38,626 nt of DNA from Planctomycetota bacterium (GTDB lineage Bacteria > Planctomycetota > Planctomycetia > Pirellulales > UBA1268), in the NCBI GenBank assembly GCA_003669605.1, contig QWOP01000046.1:1-38626 (forward strand). The letters run 5' to 3'. Positions 1 to 8,476 of the stretch are shown piece by piece (position 1 is the first letter of the stretch; each line of letters opens with the position of its first letter). A program made the translations under genes and the position numbers. The notes under the pieces were generated by a model. That model worked only from the letters and a program-made list of their open reading frames with translations, made no database searches and had not been told where the DNA came from.

Positions 1-965
1 CTCACGCCGGCGGGCCTCTCCAGCTCCCACACCTGCGGCTTGCCAGCTCCCCACTGGCAGGCGTAGATCCGGCAGGGATGACCATCGAACTCGACGGCGA
101 AAGCGAGCGCCCCATCGGCCGACCAGCGGGGGCTCTCGATCCACCCGAAAGGGGATTCATGCTGGGCCCGCCACCCGTCCGCCGTCACCACCTCGACAGA
201 CCGCGTGGCGGCGTTCCAAACGTCGACCCGCGACCAGCCTTCGAGATGCAACAGCTCGTCGTCGGGCGTGGTCACCATCGCGATCCGTGATTGATCGGGG
301 GAGACACGGATCGACGTTACGACACGATTGTTTTCGACGAGCTTCTCAGCTCTCCAGCTCTCCAGATCGAGGCGCCAGACTTGCGTGAACTTCGTCATGC
401 CATGGCCATATTCGAGATCCTTGTGGCGGGTGCGGAGCTCTTTCCACTCATCCGCCGTTCCCTCGGTCGCCACCGTGTAGTAGAGCGCCCGGCCATCGGC
501 GGAGAGCTCGTAGCGACCGATCCCCTCCTTGACGCGAGTCACCGCCTGGAGTCCGCTGCCGTCGGCGGCGATCCGCCAGACCTGCATCTTCCCGTCGTGC
601 GGCGGTGAATCGTCGCCTGGGCGGCGGACGTCGGCGGTGAAGAAGAGAAAGCGGCCGTCGGGGCTCCACTGCGGTGCGGCTTCCTCGGCACGGTCGAACG
701 TCAGCCGGCGTCTGGTCTTGGTGGCCACGTCCACGACCCACAAGTCGGCGTTCCGCGTGTCGTCTGCCCCTTCCCAGCGCTGCTCAACGTAGGCCACGGC
801 AGCGCCGTCGGGAGAGACCGCGAGCGTGGACACGGTACCGAGGGTGAAGCAGTCGTCGATACCGATGCCGTGGCTACGGGCTGGTTCCTCCGCTCTGGCC
901 GGGGAGGTGAGGGGGGCAAGTGCAGCGGCGAACAGGGCGAAGCAGGTGGCGCGGAGGAAAAGCAC
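1..965 (-). CDS. S9-family (prolyl oligopeptidase-type) peptidase, N-terminal beta-propeller, C-terminus cut off
   Basis: Reading the minus strand from a GTG at 965 gives an open frame that runs off the left edge, so only about 321 N-terminal residues are present. It opens with a secretory signal (VLFLRATCFALFAAALAPL, then an alanine-rich cleavage region ending ARAEEP). After it come repeated propeller-blade motifs such as LAVSPDGAAVAYVEQRW, PQWSPDGRFLFFTAD, YELSADGRALYYT and IRVSPDQSRIAMVT. These are typical of the N-terminal propeller of S9 peptidases (DPP-IV/acylaminoacyl peptidase type); TolB-like propellers share them. The catalytic alpha/beta-hydrolase domain would lie outside the window, so the peptidase assignment is inferred. 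The gene is 61 bp downstream of the flavin oxidase on the same strand. The start was chosen because it places the signal peptide at the N-terminus. Confidence 0.7.
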   Translation of the reverse strand, partial: MLFLRATCFALFAAALAPLTSPARAEEPARSHGIGIDDCFTLGTVSTLAVSPDGAAVAYVEQRWEGADDTRNADLWVVDVATKTRRRLTFDRAEEAAPQWSPDGRFLFFTADVRRPGDDSPPHDGKMQVWRIAADGSGLQAVTRVKEGIGRYELSADGRALYYTVATEGTADEWKELRTRHKDLEYGHGMTKFTQVWRLDLESWRAEKLVENNRVVTSIRVSPDQSRIAMVTTPDDELLHLEGWSRVDVWNAATRSVEVVTADGWRAQHESPFGWIESPRWSADGALAFAVEFDGHPCRIYACQWGAGKPQVWELERPAGV

Positions 966-1026
966 GGCGTCGACTCCGGCAAGTGGGAAGGGACAAAGGC
1001 CGCGATCATATGCCGAACAGGACCGG

Positions 1027-2211
1027 TCACGACAGGAGCGGTCGCTCGTTGATCTGGGACCTGAACCGGTCAGGGGCGAGAAACCCGATCGGCTGGGTGG
1101 TGCGGCCATTGAGCGCCAGATCGGCAAGAATGGCGCCGACGACACTGGCGAACTTGAAGCCGTGTCCAGAGAAGCCAGCCGCCACCGCCACCCGCGGGCT
1201 TTCAGGATGGAGGCCGATCACGAACTGGCCGTCGGGGGCCATGGTGTACATGCAGGAGGAGTCGTACGCGAGGTCGGTGCCGAGGTCTGGCAGATGCGCC
1301 CGCGCGATCGCCGCCACCCGGGCCTCCTCGTTGCGGTCGAGGGTTCGATCGAGCGTCAGCGGATTGCGGACCAGCCGGCCGCCGGTGTGCTCGGCCATCT
1401 TCACGCCGCGGTCGTCGAGGGCCGGGAAGCCGTAGTAAAAACCGGCTGGGGTGTCGAAGGCGAAGCAGGGGAAGCCAGTCGATCCGGGGGCGGCCGACGC
1501 GGCGGCAAAGTCGGCAGCAACTGCCGCTTTCGGCCGGTACCAGAACATCGATTTCTTGAGGATTGTCAGCGGGATCGAATTCAGTCGGGCAAGTTCCGAA
1601 GCCCCAGCTCCCGGTGCGATCACCAGCCGGTCAGCGCGGAAGGTGCCGCGGTCGGTGTCGACCATCACCCCATGCGCCCCCGCAGTCCAGCCGAGTACCG
1701 CGACGTCGGTCTTGAAGCGGGCGCCATGGGATTGGGCGACGGCGGCGAAGGCGCGGATGCAGTCCTCTACCATCAGGTAGCCAGCCGCCGCCTCCCAGAT
1801 CGCGATCCAGCCATCATCAAGGCGGAAGTGGGGAAAGCGACGCTGGGCCTCAGCCACCGCCAGCCGCTCCACAGGAAGCCCGTGGATGTCGGCGGCGCGG
1901 AGCGTGCCCGCGATCGCCTCGCCCTCGGGCGATCCTGCCATCATCAAGCCGCTCTGGAAGAGGAGCCGGCGGCCGGTATCCTCCTCCAGACGCCGCCACA
2001 GCCGGTAGGCCTCAAGCAGCAGCGGCACGTAATCTGGGTGCTCGTAATAGGCTTGACGGATGAGCCGCGTCTGGCCGTGGGAACTTCCCCGGTCGTGGGC
2101 CAGCGGAAAGCGGTCGAGGCCGATCACCGAAGCGCCGCGGAGCGCCAGTTGCGCGCAGGCCGCACTCCCCATGCCGCCAGTGCCAATCACGATCACGTCA
2201 GCGGTGTTCAT
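1027..2211 (-). CDS. N-methyl-L-tryptophan oxidase / monomeric sarcosine oxidase-like FAD enzyme
   Basis: A 394-residue flavoprotein of the MSOX/MTOX (DAO) family, which oxidatively removes an N-methyl or amino group and releases H2O2. The Rossmann FAD motif is at residues 8-17 (VIGTGGMGSA), followed by the family's SSHGQTRLIRQAY segment. The C-terminal motif SSCMYTMAPDGQFVIGLHP contains Cys320, at the position of the cysteine that binds FAD covalently in MSOX. The next segment, AAGFSGHGFKF, is also family-typical, and the length matches the usual ~390 residues. The start is the ATG at 2211: the frame is open further upstream, but that would overlap the end of the preceding gene and adds only low-complexity arginine-rich sequence. 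Cytoplasmic; the substrate cannot be decided between sarcosine, N-methyltryptophan and related amino acids. Confidence 0.87.
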   Translation of the reverse strand: MNTADVIVIGTGGMGSAACAQLALRGASVIGLDRFPLAHDRGSSHGQTRLIRQAYYEHPDYVPLLLEAYRLWRRLEEDTGRRLLFQSGLMMAGSPEGEAIAGTLRAADIHGLPVERLAVAEAQRRFPHFRLDDGWIAIWEAAAGYLMVEDCIRAFAAVAQSHGARFKTDVAVLGWTAGAHGVMVDTDRGTFRADRLVIAPGAGASELARLNSIPLTILKKSMFWYRPKAAVAADFAAASAAPGSTGFPCFAFDTPAGFYYGFPALDDRGVKMAEHTGGRLVRNPLTLDRTLDRNEEARVAAIARAHLPDLGTDLAYDSSCMYTMAPDGQFVIGLHPESPRVAVAAGFSGHGFKFASVVGAILADLALNGRTTQPIGFLAPDRFRSQINERPLLS

Positions 2212-2237
2212 GCCCGCAGAGGCCTCCGGGAGCGGCG

Positions 2238-4388
2238 TCACTCGGCGGCAGCGTCGATCGCTCCCTCCACCGCCGCCCCGTTGGCATCTGCGGCACCGTC
2301 GGCGGCAACCGCCGCCGCGTTGGCCCGGTCCCACAAGGACGCCCCGACAAACATCCATCCATCCGGCACCGTTTGCATCGTCATCCCGGCGGTCCCGAAA
2401 TAGCGGCGGATCTTTTCGAACTCCGGCAGCGTGGTGCCGTCGACACGGGGCCGGCGGGGCTCTTTCGGTTTTTTGGTGCCAGGGGCTGAGCCGGGGTTTT
2501 CCCGGGCGCTGAGCAGCGCGTTGGCGATCCGGCCAGAGAGACTCTTGTTCTCAGGACCCTTGCCGGCACGGAGGAGCTCGTACGTTGGCTGCACCATCTG
2601 CTCGGTACGGCCGAAGGTCCGCAGGGCAACATCCCCAGGGAGGATGCGCCTCAGTTCTTCAACCGCAGCGGTGTAGTCGGGTTCGGCGGCGAACGACGGC
2701 GACTTGCCCTGGAGGACCCGCTCAAGGAGGTCACGGTGGGAGGCGATGAGGATGTGGCCATGGGCCACGGCGACAGCCGCATTGGGAAAGGGCGAACTGT
2801 CTGGATCGCCCAACTGACCCCGAGGCCTGTCGTCGTCGTCGTCACGCCCGGCACGAACGCGCGTCGAGCGCCCCGCTGCGCCCGACTCGTCCGGCACCGT
2901 CTCCCAGATGATGTGATCGCCGATCTCGATCCGCTTGGTGTTGGCCTCGGTCGCCATGCTCTTGGCGATTGTGGCGGCGACAGCGGCCGGATCATTGGTG
3001 GCGATGGCGATCAGCATCCGTTCGCAATCAGGACCGAAAGGGAGCACATGGTCGCCAGTGATCATCACGGCGCCGCCGAGGTGTTTGATGAAGTCGTTCT
3101 CGACGTCGATCTGCGGTCCATCGGGATCTTCTTTCAGGCTCGAGATGACGTCGTCAAAGACCCCCGGCTCGCCGACGATGTCGTCGACGAGGGGCTCAAG
3201 CGCCCGGAAGACCTTGGGAACATCCCATTGCAGTCCCAGCCAGCTGGCGGCGTCACCCGGCACCCAGGGAGCGGGTTCGAGCGCTGAGGCATTGGGAAAC
3301 TCCAGGATCCGGGCCGCTTTCAGGTAACGCTCGGTTCCCTTCGGGGAACTGGCCGTCGGCGGGGCGTGAATGTGGGTGTTGTGGCGGAGATCGACAGAGC
3401 CTTCGCCGAAGAACACGACCCCTCCCGCCCCCTTGATACAGTCGAAGCCATTGCGCTTCGCCATGGCGACGTAGTCGGTGGGCTTTCGCTTCGTCGGCTT
3501 TTTCGCCGGCCCGCTTTTCTGTTGGGCGACGGCATAGGCGAGGGGATCGATGAACCAGCGAGCCCGAGGAGCCTCATCAGGAACGCCGCTTGTGGTCCGC
3601 TCCATCACGGCCTTGAACGGCTCCAAGGTGCCAAGCGCATCGGGCCTCCCCGCAGCCAGCGTGGGCAACAGCGCCGCGACCGCTTCGGGGGTGGTGCCGA
3701 CCACGATTGCTCCAGGAACCGACGCATAGACCAGCCTCCTGGGGCTGCCCGGTTCGGCAGCCACCGCTGCCCCTTCCAGCGGCTTAACGGGTGGCAGTTC
3801 GAAGGCCGTGATCCCCTCGGGAGCAGCCAGTTTCCTGCTCCCCTTGGCGATCAGACGGGCAAAGACGGTCTCGAGCGTGGCGCCTACCTTCTCATCATGC
3901 CCGGTGGTGTCGACCAGCAGCAATCCGGCCAGCATCCCATCGGCCTGTTCGACTGCGGCGATTGCCGTCTCGCCGCCGGAGATCGCCGACAGTTCCTGGG
4001 GGGTGATTCCGAATCCGAGTCGGTCGCCGGCAACCGTCGAACGTTGCTCCTCAAGAGAATCGAGAAAGGGGCGCATGAGCGGGTCATCGAGGAGGCTGCC
4101 GAGCGCCGAGCGGTCGAAGCGGGCGCGGAGGGCCGGCGCATCGGAGGCACTGGCCCAGGCTCTGGTCGTGGCAGGAAGGAGCTGTTCGCTGGGAACGAAT
4201 CCGGCGGCGTCGGCAGTCAGGGAGCAGCATCCCCATCCGGCCAGAATCGCCCAGACCCCCAAGGGGAGGCGTTGCAGTAGAATCCCGCCTGGCGTTTTGA
4301 CCGGCAGGGAGCGTCTTCGCGGGCCGACCGACACTGTTTTCCGACCGCCGAACCCTGTCCGTACAGCCGATCGTGTGCGTGCAGCCAC
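2238..4388 (-). CDS. Large secreted protein of unknown function (planctomycete-type)
   Basis: About 716 residues from a GTG at 4388 that has GAGGG five bases upstream. A GTG at 4334 is an alternative and would shorten the basic leader. After the basic stretch comes a hydrophobic segment (LPLGVWAILAGWGCCSL) ending TADAAGF, a plausible signal peptide. The mature part is rich in LLP, LGTLEPFKAV and DPLAYAVAQQ-like helical elements alternating with short beta segments (RLVYASVPGAIVVGTT, NAAVAVAHGHILIASH). It also has an acidic low-complexity patch (RAGRDDDDDRPRG). The C-terminus is alanine-rich. I recognise no named catalytic domain; the arrangement resembles large secreted hypothetical proteins common in planctomycetes. 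It lies 26 bp upstream of the oxidase gene and may be cotranscribed with it. Confidence 0.75.
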   Translation of the reverse strand: MAARTRSAVRTGFGGRKTVSVGPRRRSLPVKTPGGILLQRLPLGVWAILAGWGCCSLTADAAGFVPSEQLLPATTRAWASASDAPALRARFDRSALGSLLDDPLMRPFLDSLEEQRSTVAGDRLGFGITPQELSAISGGETAIAAVEQADGMLAGLLLVDTTGHDEKVGATLETVFARLIAKGSRKLAAPEGITAFELPPVKPLEGAAVAAEPGSPRRLVYASVPGAIVVGTTPEAVAALLPTLAAGRPDALGTLEPFKAVMERTTSGVPDEAPRARWFIDPLAYAVAQQKSGPAKKPTKRKPTDYVAMAKRNGFDCIKGAGGVVFFGEGSVDLRHNTHIHAPPTASSPKGTERYLKAARILEFPNASALEPAPWVPGDAASWLGLQWDVPKVFRALEPLVDDIVGEPGVFDDVISSLKEDPDGPQIDVENDFIKHLGGAVMITGDHVLPFGPDCERMLIAIATNDPAAVAATIAKSMATEANTKRIEIGDHIIWETVPDESGAAGRSTRVRAGRDDDDDRPRGQLGDPDSSPFPNAAVAVAHGHILIASHRDLLERVLQGKSPSFAAEPDYTAAVEELRRILPGDVALRTFGRTEQMVQPTYELLRAGKGPENKSLSGRIANALLSARENPGSAPGTKKPKEPRRPRVDGTTLPEFEKIRRYFGTAGMTMQTVPDGWMFVGASLWDRANAAAVAADGAADANGAAVEGAIDAAAE

Positions 4389-4505
4389 GTGAACCCTCGC
4401 GAAGAGTACTGGGGGCAGACTCCCCCGTCCCCAAGGGACCACGGGAGAGCCGAAAGGGAGGTAAACCTACCCGTTTCTGGCGATCTCGACCACCGCAGTC
4501 GGCCG

Positions 4506-5957
4506 TCACGGCAACAGACCCGCCGGCGGCCTTGCCAGCGTCCGCCGCCCGTCTGGCCGCGGTGGGCCGTCAGCACCGAAGCCGGGGGCGACAAGCCTCC
4601 AGGGCTGCGCTTCCTCCAGATCCCATGACAACGCCAGCAGATCCTCCTCGCCGAACATGCCGCCGATCAATTGGATGCCGATCGGCAGCCCGCTCGCAGA
4701 GAGTCCGGCCGGCAGATTGGCGGCAGGCAGACCAGTGAGATTCACCAGCCCCGTGAAGGCAGCCAGCGTGGCGGCGGCAGCGAACGCCTCGCCTGGATCG
4801 GAGTGCGCGAACGATCCGAGTGCGGGAGCGGTCGTGGGAACGGTGGGGGTGAGCCAGATGTCGGCCGTGGCAAGCACCGGGGCGAAGCGGTCGACGAGCC
4901 TGTCGTAGAGGGCATCGACATCCGCCCCGCGGAGTCGCTTTGCCTGCTGGTGGAGCCAGCGGGTGATCGGCTGTGCTTTGTGCCAACCGACCAGCGGCAT
5001 GCCGCCGATGAGCCGCTGCCAGAGGGGGACGAATTCCTCCATGCTGCATGCGGGCAGCTCCGCCTCTTCAACCACATGGCCCATCCGCTCAATCAGCCGC
5101 GCCGTCCTGCGGACTGCGGCGATGACATCGGGATCGGTGGTGGCCAGGGGACTCGATGTGACGACCTTCACTCGGAGTCTGGTCAGGAGGCCACGGCGCT
5201 CGGCGAAGGGGCGCCCAGGGGGGGGGGCCCAGTGTGTCCGACCGGTATTGATCCCGGCCATCACGTCGAGCAGTGCCGCGGCATCGGAGACGGTGCGGGA
5301 CATCGGTCCGGAGGTGTAGAGGATCCTTCTGTCGGGGAGGCGGAACTGGTTGGGAAGCCGACCGCGCGACGGCTTGAGCCCATAGACCCCGCAGAAGGAT
5401 GACGGGATGCGGATCGATCCCCCTCCGTCGGAGCCCTGCGCCACCGGCAGCATGGCGCTTGCCAGTGCCGCGCCCGAGCCGCCACTCGATCCGCCGGCGC
5501 TGCGCTGGCTGTCCCAGGGATTGCGCGTGGGGGGATGCGTATCGGGCTCGGTGACCGGCATCGCTCCCAACTCGCTGGTCGACAATTTGCCGACGATCAC
5601 GAAGCCGGCGCGGCGGAGCGGCTGCACCGTGGCGTCGTCGAAGGGGAGGGCGAGGTGCGGCACGGCCCTGGATCCGTAACGCGTCGTCGCGAAGCGGACG
5701 ATGTTCAAATCCTTGATACCAATCGGCACGCCGTGGAAGGGGGGAAGGTCGTCGCGGCAGCGGCGGCGGAGGCGGTCCTTTTTTCGCGCTGTGGCCAGCG
5801 CCCCATCGAACACGGTCACAAAAGCCGATAGTCCGGGATTGAGTGCGTGGATCCGCTCCAGATGATGGCCGACGAGCTCGACGCAGGAAATCGCCCCCGC
5901 GCGGACGAGGCTGGCTTGCTCGAGCGCGGAGAGCATGTGAAGCGCTGCCGGGGGCAT
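4506..5957 (-). CDS. Amidase, amidase-signature (AS) family
   Basis: A 483-residue AS-family hydrolase acting on carboxylic amides. The Ser-cisSer-Lys triad is recognisable: Lys82 in GVPIGIKDLN, Ser157 in the glycine/serine stretch AGGSSGGSGAA, and nucleophile Ser181 in GSDGGGSIRIP. The 24-residue spacing between the two serines is as in known family members. The FCGVYGLKPSRGR segment and the C-terminal LPAANLPAGLSASGLPIGIQLIGG are also typical. Length is normal. No GatB or GatC partner is adjacent, so a stand-alone amidase is more likely than GatA. The coding strand contains a run of ten C (5218-5227), with the frame intact in this copy. The gene starts 38 bp after the ABC permease on the same strand. 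Confidence 0.9.
   Translation of the reverse strand: MPPAALHMLSALEQASLVRAGAISCVELVGHHLERIHALNPGLSAFVTVFDGALATARKKDRLRRRCRDDLPPFHGVPIGIKDLNIVRFATTRYGSRAVPHLALPFDDATVQPLRRAGFVIVGKLSTSELGAMPVTEPDTHPPTRNPWDSQRSAGGSSGGSGAALASAMLPVAQGSDGGGSIRIPSSFCGVYGLKPSRGRLPNQFRLPDRRILYTSGPMSRTVSDAAALLDVMAGINTGRTHWAPPPGRPFAERRGLLTRLRVKVVTSSPLATTDPDVIAAVRRTARLIERMGHVVEEAELPACSMEEFVPLWQRLIGGMPLVGWHKAQPITRWLHQQAKRLRGADVDALYDRLVDRFAPVLATADIWLTPTVPTTAPALGSFAHSDPGEAFAAAATLAAFTGLVNLTGLPAANLPAGLSASGLPIGIQLIGGMFGEEDLLALSWDLEEAQPWRLVAPGFGADGPPRPDGRRTLARPPAGLLP
5218..5227 (-). repeat. Ten-base C homopolymer inside the amidase gene
   Basis: Ten consecutive G on the plus strand (C on the coding strand) encode the APPPG segment of the amidase near residue 245. 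The tract keeps the frame open here. Tracts of this length can slip during replication, but they are also a common source of assembly error. Confidence 0.8.
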
Positions 5958-5995
5958 GTCGTACCTACGGGGGCAGTGTCTGGAATACGACTTGG

Positions 5996-7423
5996 TCAGG
6001 GATCCCGGCGGGAGAAGATGAAGGAAGCGATCGCCAGGTAGGCCACGGTGTGGAGGAGCGTCAGTCCCAGCCCCCGCTGCCAGGAGAACTCGGGCGACTC
6101 AAGCAAGGCCCGGAACGGACCAGCCACTGCATAGTCGCGCATCAGTTGCCTGTCGACGAGGTTGTCGAGGTCCTCGGTGTGCGGCAGGAGGGTGTAGATC
6201 CCCTCCGACACGCGGCCGATCGTCGTCCGGTGGAAGGGAGTCCGGCCCGGTTTCGGAGGCTCCTCACGCCGTGGACGGCGACCGCGGAGGCTGTCGGCGA
6301 TGCTCACAGGACGCATTCTGCCGACGTTGGTCTCGCGGAGCCGGCTCTCCACGACTTGGTTGTGCATCTGCCCGAAAATAAACAGCACCGCCCAATAGGC
6401 CACGGTGACGAGCATCGCTGAGGTCACGCTGCGGGTGATCACACCGGTGAGAACGCTCACCGCGAGCAGCAGGCTGAAAAACACCAGCAGGCTCGGCAGC
6501 GCGAGCATCACCCCCGGCGACCAGATTCCCGCGAGGATGCCCGTGATCAGCCACACCGCGGATACCAAGAGGCCGAGCAATCCGGCCACCAGCAGCAGGG
6601 CGCTGACGTATTTAAAGACGAGCAGTTGCCAGCGTGGAATCGGTCGAACCAACAGCAATTCGAGCGTCCCCTTGCGGATCATGGTGGGGACGAAGGCGGC
6701 GGTCACAGCCACGCACACCAGGAGGAGGATCGTGCCCCCCAATCCAGTGGCCAGGAGTTTCTGGAGGATCAGCACCTCCAGGCCCAGAGGCGCGCCTTTC
6801 GATCCGGCCAAATCGAGACTGCCTCCGAAGAGGCTGAATTGGTTGGGCCAGAGCAACTTCAGATCGCGCCCCGGTTCGACCGTCATCTCCCAGGTCTGCG
6901 AGCCGAGCCGGCGGGCGAGATCGGAGCTGGTTTCCGTCGCCTTGACGACCCGCCACAACTGGCCGTCGGCGATGACGCCAAACCGCTTCTGAATTTGGGC
7001 GTTTGATTCCGGTTCGGCGACCATCGGCAGGAAGGTGCGACTGAGCGTTGCCCGCCATCTGCCGTCGGGGAGATCACCCCCCAGCGGCTCGGCAGAGCGG
7101 ATCCAGTAGACGGCCCCGTTGAGCCGGCCGGCGACATCCAACAGCGATTGATTGGCGACATCGATCCCGGAGAGATCGGCTGCCATCGATCGGGCGGCGA
7201 TGGTGAGGTAGTCGCGGCCGCTGGGCTGGGGCTCGATCTTCCCAGTCAGCGCCGTGCCGAATAAAAGCCCGATTACCGCCAAGAGGAGGTAGAGCACCTT
7301 GGCATCGAGGAACTCGCGCCACGTGTCGCGGAGTATGGCCAGGAATGTCCGGGGAGCGGTTGGGCGGGCAGACACCAGCGGAGGGGAGGATGTTCCGGTG
7401 GATTCGGAGGGGGCAGTCATCAC
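5996..7423 (-). CDS. ABC-2 type transporter permease
   Basis: A 475-residue membrane protein. One N-terminal transmembrane helix (VLYLLLAVIGLLFGTAL) is followed by an extracytoplasmic domain of roughly 180 residues. A cluster of helices follows (GTILLLVCVAVTAAFV; VSALLLVAGLLGLLVSAVW; LLVFFSLLLAVSVLTGVI; AMLVTVAYWAVLFIF), then a last helix near the C-terminus (LLHTVAYLAIASFIF). The segment IRKGTLELLLVRPIPRWQLLVFKY is typical of ABC-2 permeases. The start ATG overlaps the ATPase stop by 4 bp, so the two are translationally coupled and surely form one transporter. The long insert between the first and second helix suggests a large external domain. The substrate is unknown. Confidence 0.9.
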   Translation of the reverse strand: MMTAPSESTGTSSPPLVSARPTAPRTFLAILRDTWREFLDAKVLYLLLAVIGLLFGTALTGKIEPQPSGRDYLTIAARSMAADLSGIDVANQSLLDVAGRLNGAVYWIRSAEPLGGDLPDGRWRATLSRTFLPMVAEPESNAQIQKRFGVIADGQLWRVVKATETSSDLARRLGSQTWEMTVEPGRDLKLLWPNQFSLFGGSLDLAGSKGAPLGLEVLILQKLLATGLGGTILLLVCVAVTAAFVPTMIRKGTLELLLVRPIPRWQLLVFKYVSALLLVAGLLGLLVSAVWLITGILAGIWSPGVMLALPSLLVFFSLLLAVSVLTGVITRSVTSAMLVTVAYWAVLFIFGQMHNQVVESRLRETNVGRMRPVSIADSLRGRRPRREEPPKPGRTPFHRTTIGRVSEGIYTLLPHTEDLDNLVDRQLMRDYAVAGPFRALLESPEFSWQRGLGLTLLHTVAYLAIASFIFSRRDP

Positions 7424-8364
7424 GGCTGCTCCCCGCCGGCAAGCGTGGTGCCGCCGGCGATCTGGAGGTAGAGGTCCTCGAGTGTGGCGCGCTCCCGCTC
7501 GAGGTGGCGGATCCGCAGGCCGGCCGCCGCTGCATCGGCCAGGAAGCGGTCGAGGCCGCTGTCGCCGCCGGGTTGATCGTGTGGCGGGGGCTCCAACTGC
7601 AGTCGCAGCCTCCCCGGCGTGTCTGTCGGATTGAGCAGCGCGCCGGCGGAGGGGAAGCCGGCCGGGAGCGGGCCGTCGAAGGCCACAAGCCAGGTGGACT
7701 TCTGGCGGGTGAGTTCCGGGACCGTTCCCGTGATCACCAACTCCCCCTTGCGGAGAATCGCCACGCGGTCGCAGAGCTGCTCCACTTCGCCGAGGAGATG
7801 GCTGTTGACGAAGATCGTCACTCCCTTCCGCCGCTCTTCGAGGAGCAGGTCGCGGATCTCCTTGCGGCCCACCGGGTCGACGCCGTCGGTCGGCTCGTCG
7901 AGGAACAGCACCCGCGGCTGGTGGAGGAGCGCTTGTGCCAGTCCCAACCGCTGCTTCATCCCTTTGGAATAGCCACGGATGCGGAGCTTCTCTTTGCCGG
8001 CGAGCCCGAGCAGATCGAGGAGCTCAGCCGAGCGCCACCGGCGTTGGCGGCGGGGGATCCCCTGAAGAGCGCCGTAGAGATCGAGGAGGCTCGTGCTGGT
8101 GTGGTATTCCGGGAGACGGTGGTCCTCGGGGAGATAGCCGACCTCTCGGCGGGCGGCGAAGGTCCCCACCGGCTGCCCGAGGAGGGTGGCCTTGCCTGCC
8201 GTGGGGGCCACCAGTCCGAGGAGAATCTTGATCAGCGTCGTTTTTCCGGCTCCGTTTTGCCCGAGGAGGCCGAACAGCGTTCCCGGCGCCACATCAAGGC
8301 TGACACCTCCCAGAGCCCGGTTGGTACCGTAGTGCTTTTCCAGGTGTTTGACGGAAACGACCAT
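7420..8364 (-). CDS. ABC transporter ATP-binding protein (ABC-2 type)
   Basis: A 314-residue ATPase. Walker A is GQNGAGKTT at residues 35-43, the Q-loop region is REVGYLPEDHRLPEY, the signature is YSKGMKQRLGLAQALL, Walker B is VLFLDEPTDGVDP, and the switch histidine is in FVNSHLLGEVEQL. A C-terminal extension of about 90 residues follows, as in many CcmA/DRA-type ATPases. The ATG at 8364 was chosen because MVVSVKHLEKHYG is the normal beginning of the family; the frame stays open upstream but would run across the divergent promoter region. It overlaps the permease gene by 4 bp and is the first gene of the leftward group. Confidence 0.92.
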   Translation of the reverse strand: MVVSVKHLEKHYGTNRALGGVSLDVAPGTLFGLLGQNGAGKTTLIKILLGLVAPTAGKATLLGQPVGTFAARREVGYLPEDHRLPEYHTSTSLLDLYGALQGIPRRQRRWRSAELLDLLGLAGKEKLRIRGYSKGMKQRLGLAQALLHQPRVLFLDEPTDGVDPVGRKEIRDLLLEERRKGVTIFVNSHLLGEVEQLCDRVAILRKGELVITGTVPELTRQKSTWLVAFDGPLPAGFPSAGALLNPTDTPGRLRLQLEPPPHDQPGGDSGLDRFLADAAAAGLRIRHLERERATLEDLYLQIAGGTTLAGGEQP

Positions 8365-8476
8365 GGCGTCCGATCCTATCAGAGCGGTAGGGTGGGAAAG
8401 GTTTCGGGGAGCGTCGGTGGGGGGGGTGACAATCACCCGCCGAGAGGTCGCCCAGAGAAGGAGTTGCAAGCAGACA
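8365..8476. promoter_or_regulatory. Divergent intergenic region
   Basis: These 112 bases separate the start codons of the leftward ABC transporter operon and the rightward acyltransferase-ligase gene, so promoters for both must lie here or within the gene starts. A run of eight G is at about 8420-8427 and AGAAGGAG lies about 14 bases before the rightward GTG start. No confident -35/-10 boxes were identified. Confidence 0.4.

Noticed and set aside
826..2403. 525-codon open frame on the plus strand
   Set aside because: It is antisense to the flavin oxidase, which has clear family motifs; the translation is Arg/Gly/Ala-rich without domains. GC-rich antisense frames stay open by chance.
4506..5957. 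GatA of the Asp/Glu-tRNA amidotransferase
   Set aside because: It has the AS triad, but no GatB or GatC is adjacent and the flanking genes are unrelated to tRNA charging.
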